From contig NZ_LFRI01000086.1 of the NCBI RefSeq assembly GCF_001447195.1, forward strand, positions 1 to 64,000: 64,000 bases of DNA, read 5' to 3'. How positions within the stretch are numbered: position 1 is the stretch's first letter; each line of letters opens with the position of its first letter. The notes beneath the pieces were generated by a model. The model was not told the DNA's origin, did not search any database, and worked only from the letters and a program-made list of their open reading frames with translations. This stretch comes from Aquabacterium parvum. GTDB lineage: Bacteria > Pseudomonadota > Gammaproteobacteria > Burkholderiales > Burkholderiaceae_C. Shown one piece after another: positions 61,351 through 64,000 of this stretch. Both the position numbers and the translations under genes were made by a program.

Positions 61351-61944
61351 ATGCAACGCCGCCAACTCCTGACCCTGCTGGGTGCTTCGTCCCTGCTGCC
61401 CCTGGCCACGCTCGGGGGCTGTGGCTTTCAGCTGCGTCGCCAGCACGACATGGCCTTTCGCTCCATCCAGCTCAGTGGCTTCATCGGCACGTCGCCCCTG
61501 GCCACCGAGCTGGCACGCGCGCTCGACGCCAGCGGCGTGACCGTGGTCGAAAGCACCCTGCAGGCCACGCAAGCCGCATCGGCCGCAAAGGTGCCCGTCA
61601 CCCACGTTGAGTTCGTGGCGCTGCAGGACACGCGAGACTCCCTGGTCTCGGCCAAAACGGCCTTCGGTCAGGTTCGCACCATGACGGCACGCTCCATCCT
61701 GCGTTTCGAGGTGCGGCGTGGCGACGGCAGCGTGCTGCTGCCCGCCTCCGACGTGGCCCTGGTGCGCGACCTCAGCTACAACGAACGCGACGCCCTGGCC
61801 AAGCAGGACGAGTCCGAAGCCCTGACCCGCGCCATGCAGACCGACATCGTCAACCAGGTGATGCGCCGCCTGGCCGCCATCAAACCTCAGCAGTTGCCGA
61901 CACCGCCCGAGGCCAACAAGGCCACCGGCGGCGCCGCGCGCTGA
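61351..61944 (+). CDS. lptE: LPS assembly lipoprotein LptE
   Basis: A 197-residue outer-membrane lipoprotein that plugs LptD and helps lipopolysaccharide reach the cell surface. The N-terminus has a twin-Arg-like MQRRQLLTLLG and lipobox LATLGGCGFQLR. The conserved FQL start of mature LptE (GFQLRRQ) and the mid-region TEVALVRDLSYNE-like pattern (here VALVRDLSYNERDALAKQDE) match the family. The start at 61351 is favoured over an ATG at 61345 by the signal. It lies 23 bp after leuS and 46 bp before holA, as in many relatives. Confidence 0.9.
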   Translation: MQRRQLLTLLGASSLLPLATLGGCGFQLRRQHDMAFRSIQLSGFIGTSPLATELARALDASGVTVVESTLQATQAASAAKVPVTHVEFVALQDTRDSLVSAKTAFGQVRTMTARSILRFEVRRGDGSVLLPASDVALVRDLSYNERDALAKQDESEALTRAMQTDIVNQVMRRLAAIKPQQLPTPPEANKATGGAAR

Positions 61945-61990
61945 GGCCCGGCCCCGACGCGCACCGATCGCGCACCCCGCATCCCCGACC

Positions 61991-63049
61991 ATGCAGTTGC
62001 GCCTCGACCAACTCGCCACCCACCTCGCCAAGGGCCCGCTCAAGCCGGTCTACACCCTGCATGGCGACGAGGCCCTGCTGGCGCAGGAAGCCGGCGATGC
62101 CATCCGCACCGCCGCACGCACCCAAGGCCACACCGAGCGCCAGGTGCACACCGTGCTCAATGCCGGCACCTTCGACTGGGCCAGCCTGATCGGCGCGGCC
62201 AGCGAGATGTCGCTGTTCGGCGACCGCCAGTTCATCGAGCTGCGCATCCCAGGCGGCAAGCCGGGCAAGGAAGGCTCGCAAGCCCTGCAGCAGTACATCG
62301 AGCAGGCCGCCGGCAACGACGCGCTCATCACGCTGATCACCCTGCCCCGGCTCGACAAGACCCAGCAGTCCAGCGCGTGGTTCACCGCGCTGGATGGCGC
62401 CGGCATCACCCTGCGCTGCGACCCCATCGAGCGCCAGCAACTGCCGCTGTGGATCGCGCAGCGGCTCAAGGCACAGGGCCAGGAAGTCGAGCCCGGTGAA
62501 GCCGGCCAGCGCGCCCTGACGTTCTTCGCCGACCGGGTCGAAGGCAACCTGCTGGCGGCCCACCAGGAAATCGTCAAGCTCGGCTTGCTGCACCCGCCCG
62601 GCGTGCTCACGCTCGAGCAGATCGACGCCGCCGTGGTCGATGTGGCCCGCTTCGAGGTCTTCAAGCTGACCGAGGCCGTGCTCTCGGGCAACGTGGCGCG
62701 CACCCTGCGCATGCTCGACGGCCTGCAAGCCGAAGGCGAGGCCGCCGTGCTGGTGCACTACACCCTGGCCGGCGAGATCCAGGGCCTGTACCACGCGCGC
62801 CTGGGCCTGGATGGTGGCAAGCCGCTGCCCATGGTGCTGCGCGAGCAGCGCGTCTGGGGCCCGCGCGAGCGGCTCTATGAACGCGCATTGCCCCGCCTGC
62901 GCACGCCGCCCTTGGCGCGCCTGGTGGCACACGCCAGCATCGTCGACGGCATCGTCAAGGGCTTGCCCCACCCGCAGTGGCCGGTGGACGCCTGGGAGGC
63001 GCTGCGCCGCCTGGCACTGCAGCTGGCCGAGGTCGCGGCGCCCGCCTGA
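61991..63049 (+). CDS. holA: DNA polymerase III subunit delta
   Basis: A 352-residue clamp-loader subunit that opens the sliding clamp. The N-terminal nucleotide-fold region begins MQLRLDQLATHLAKGPLKPV, with the family motif YTLHGDEALLAQEAGDAIR. The middle region is ATPase-like without a Walker A, as is normal for delta, and the collar domain is helical (VEGNLLAAHQEIVKLGLL). It follows lptE closely and shares its direction. A Gly/Pro-poor end is followed by about 190 bp without a gene. Confidence 0.93.
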   Translation: MQLRLDQLATHLAKGPLKPVYTLHGDEALLAQEAGDAIRTAARTQGHTERQVHTVLNAGTFDWASLIGAASEMSLFGDRQFIELRIPGGKPGKEGSQALQQYIEQAAGNDALITLITLPRLDKTQQSSAWFTALDGAGITLRCDPIERQQLPLWIAQRLKAQGQEVEPGEAGQRALTFFADRVEGNLLAAHQEIVKLGLLHPPGVLTLEQIDAAVVDVARFEVFKLTEAVLSGNVARTLRMLDGLQAEGEAAVLVHYTLAGEIQGLYHARLGLDGGKPLPMVLREQRVWGPRERLYERALPRLRTPPLARLVAHASIVDGIVKGLPHPQWPVDAWEALRRLALQLAEVAAPA

Positions 63050-63239
63050 GAGCGTCCCGCCTCGGCGGCGGCCATTGACGCAGCGCCGCGTCTGCCCGGC
63101 CCCCGGCCGCGCCGCCCCCCCCTGATCCGGGGAGCGCCTCCGCTGGAAAGCCCCCAAGCGCCTTTTGCCCCTGCTGGCTACAGTCAAGCGACCATCGTTT
63201 GACGCGACACGGCAAAACCAACGTCGCCGGGACACCGTT

Positions 63240-64000
63240 GTGAGTACCGCCAACCTGATCCCCCTGAACCGCTCCGAGCACATGTACTGGGCCGGTGAAG
63301 GACACCTCGGCCCGATCAACCAGGCCTACATCCTGCGATTCGACCAGCCGCTCGACGAGGCCCTGGTTCGCCAGGCCCTGCGCGAGCTGACCACGGCCTT
63401 CCCGCGCATGCGCGGCATCGTCGTGCCCACGGCCTGGACGCACAAGCTGCGCATCCTGCCCGACGACCGCTTCGTCGACCAGCTCTTCGACGACTGCTAC
63501 CGCATCGAGCTCGGCGTCGACCCCTCTTCGCGCGAGGCCCTCCAAGCCTGGCACACCCGCTTTCTCAACGAGCCGATCTCGCTGGAGCGCGGCCTGCCCT
63601 GGCGCGGCCGCTTCCTGCCGCACGCCACGCAGCCGGCCATCATGTTCTCGGTGCACCACATCATCGGCGACGGCCGCTCGATGGTGCAGATGCTGTGCGC
63701 CATCCTCGGGCGCCTCAACGGCCAGCCCATCGCACCCTGCAAGGTCGACTCCCCATCGATGATGCCGGCCGTCACCCCGCAAAAATGGTGGCAATGGCCC
63801 GGCAGCATCGCCCGCTGGTGGCGTGACAGCCGCGCCGAAAAAGCCGCCACGCGCAACGAACGCGTCATCCAGCTCGAAGACGGCAGCTCCAGCCACCACA
63901 CCACCGTCAGCGTGCGCTACCACGAGATGCCCTTGGCCGCCGACGCCATGCGCGCGCTCGCCAAGCAGCACGGCACCACCGTCAACACCCTGCTGATGGC
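63240..64000 (+). CDS. Condensation-domain acyltransferase-like protein, partial
   Basis: A frame open from a GTG at 63240 to the right edge. It begins with a Leu-Asn-Arg-Ser segment (STANLIPLNRSEHMYW) and holds the acyltransfer motif HHIIGDGRS near residue 140, the HHxxxDG of nonribosomal condensation domains and wax-ester-synthase-like enzymes. No carrier or adenylation domain is seen in the 253 residues available. Downstream sequence is missing, so length and partner domains are unknown. The start is the best fit to the family N-terminus; the upstream 63050-63239 gap shows no gene. Confidence 0.65.
   Translation, partial: MSTANLIPLNRSEHMYWAGEGHLGPINQAYILRFDQPLDEALVRQALRELTTAFPRMRGIVVPTAWTHKLRILPDDRFVDQLFDDCYRIELGVDPSSREALQAWHTRFLNEPISLERGLPWRGRFLPHATQPAIMFSVHHIIGDGRSMVQMLCAILGRLNGQPIAPCKVDSPSMMPAVTPQKWWQWPGSIARWWRDSRAEKAATRNERVIQLEDGSSSHHTTVSVRYHEMPLAADAMRALAKQHGTTVNTLLM

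Noticed and set aside
63050-63239. Possible small gene between holA and the last gene
   Set aside because: Frames are short and carry no recognisable start or domain; treated as intergenic with no clear signal.

Overview
The window is GC-rich and densely coded. Its gene content points to a betaproteobacterium of the order Burkholderiales, probably the Leptothrix/Aquabacterium/Comamonadaceae side. This rests on split-subunit transhydrogenase genes, a leuS-lptE-holA run, PEP-CTERM sorting, an LEPR-XLL/DUF4347 surface protein, an RTX protein with its own type I exporter, and many c-di-GMP and secretion genes. The assignment is an inference; no rRNA or tRNA gene was seen.

Layout. 1-90: edge of an unidentified gene. 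146-355: three 35-bp palindromic repeats plus a truncated fourth, with a period of exactly 66 bp. 422-3003 (minus): a compact type VI secretion effector module in the order PAAR, DUF4123 chaperone, co-chaperone, Tox-REase-5 toxin, Imm52 immunity, the same order as the Pseudomonas PAAR4-TecT-coTecT-TseT-TsiT locus. 3074-3228: a decayed IS5 remnant touching the 3' end of a HipBA-like pair (3224-4872). 4913-17245 (minus): a CHASE/PAS/GGDEF cyclase, an LEPR-XLL/DUF4347 surface protein fused in frame to a membrane GGDEF cyclase, a shortened SecA-like ATPase, a PqqD-like/M50/HlyD membrane protein, and a GAF-HlyD adaptor broken by a one-base frameshift. 17260-18441: an intact IS5-family element with a CTAG duplication, 11 bp before that adaptor's start codon. 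18568-19467 (minus): ferritin-like metal-dependent hydrolase.

19770-31917 (plus): type I secretion ABC protein, HlyD adaptor, a small membrane protein, a 2253-residue RTX protein, a terminator and a glycosyltransferase. 32031-33613: lipoprotein and a DUF1778/GNAT toxin-antitoxin pair with a palindromic operator. 33728-37022 (minus): pntAA-panD-pntAB-pntB, with panD lying inside the transhydrogenase operon. 37310-43434 (plus): NUDIX hydrolase, mnmA, an unusual dehydrogenase/diheme/dockerin-like fusion, PIN protein and a double hot-dog thioesterase. 43488-47263 (minus): PEP-CTERM protein and an oxidoreductase operon, divergent from an AraC-type regulator. 48513-51213: glpD and divergent glpR. 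51346-58477: beta-helix protein, hydrolase, GST, DUF502 protein and an exported ankyrin protein. 58604-64000: leuS, lptE, holA and a condensation-domain protein cut by the window edge.

The most unusual region is 7399-17245. A SecA paralogue lacking its C-terminal domains, a site-2-protease-like protein with an N-terminal PqqD-like domain and a C-terminal HlyD arm, and a second HlyD arm are packed in one near-gapless operon with an LEPR-XLL protein. This looks like a dedicated export and processing route for that protein. In this genome the route appears damaged or remodelled: the adaptor is frameshifted, an IS sits at the operon start, and the substrate is joined to a diguanylate cyclase.
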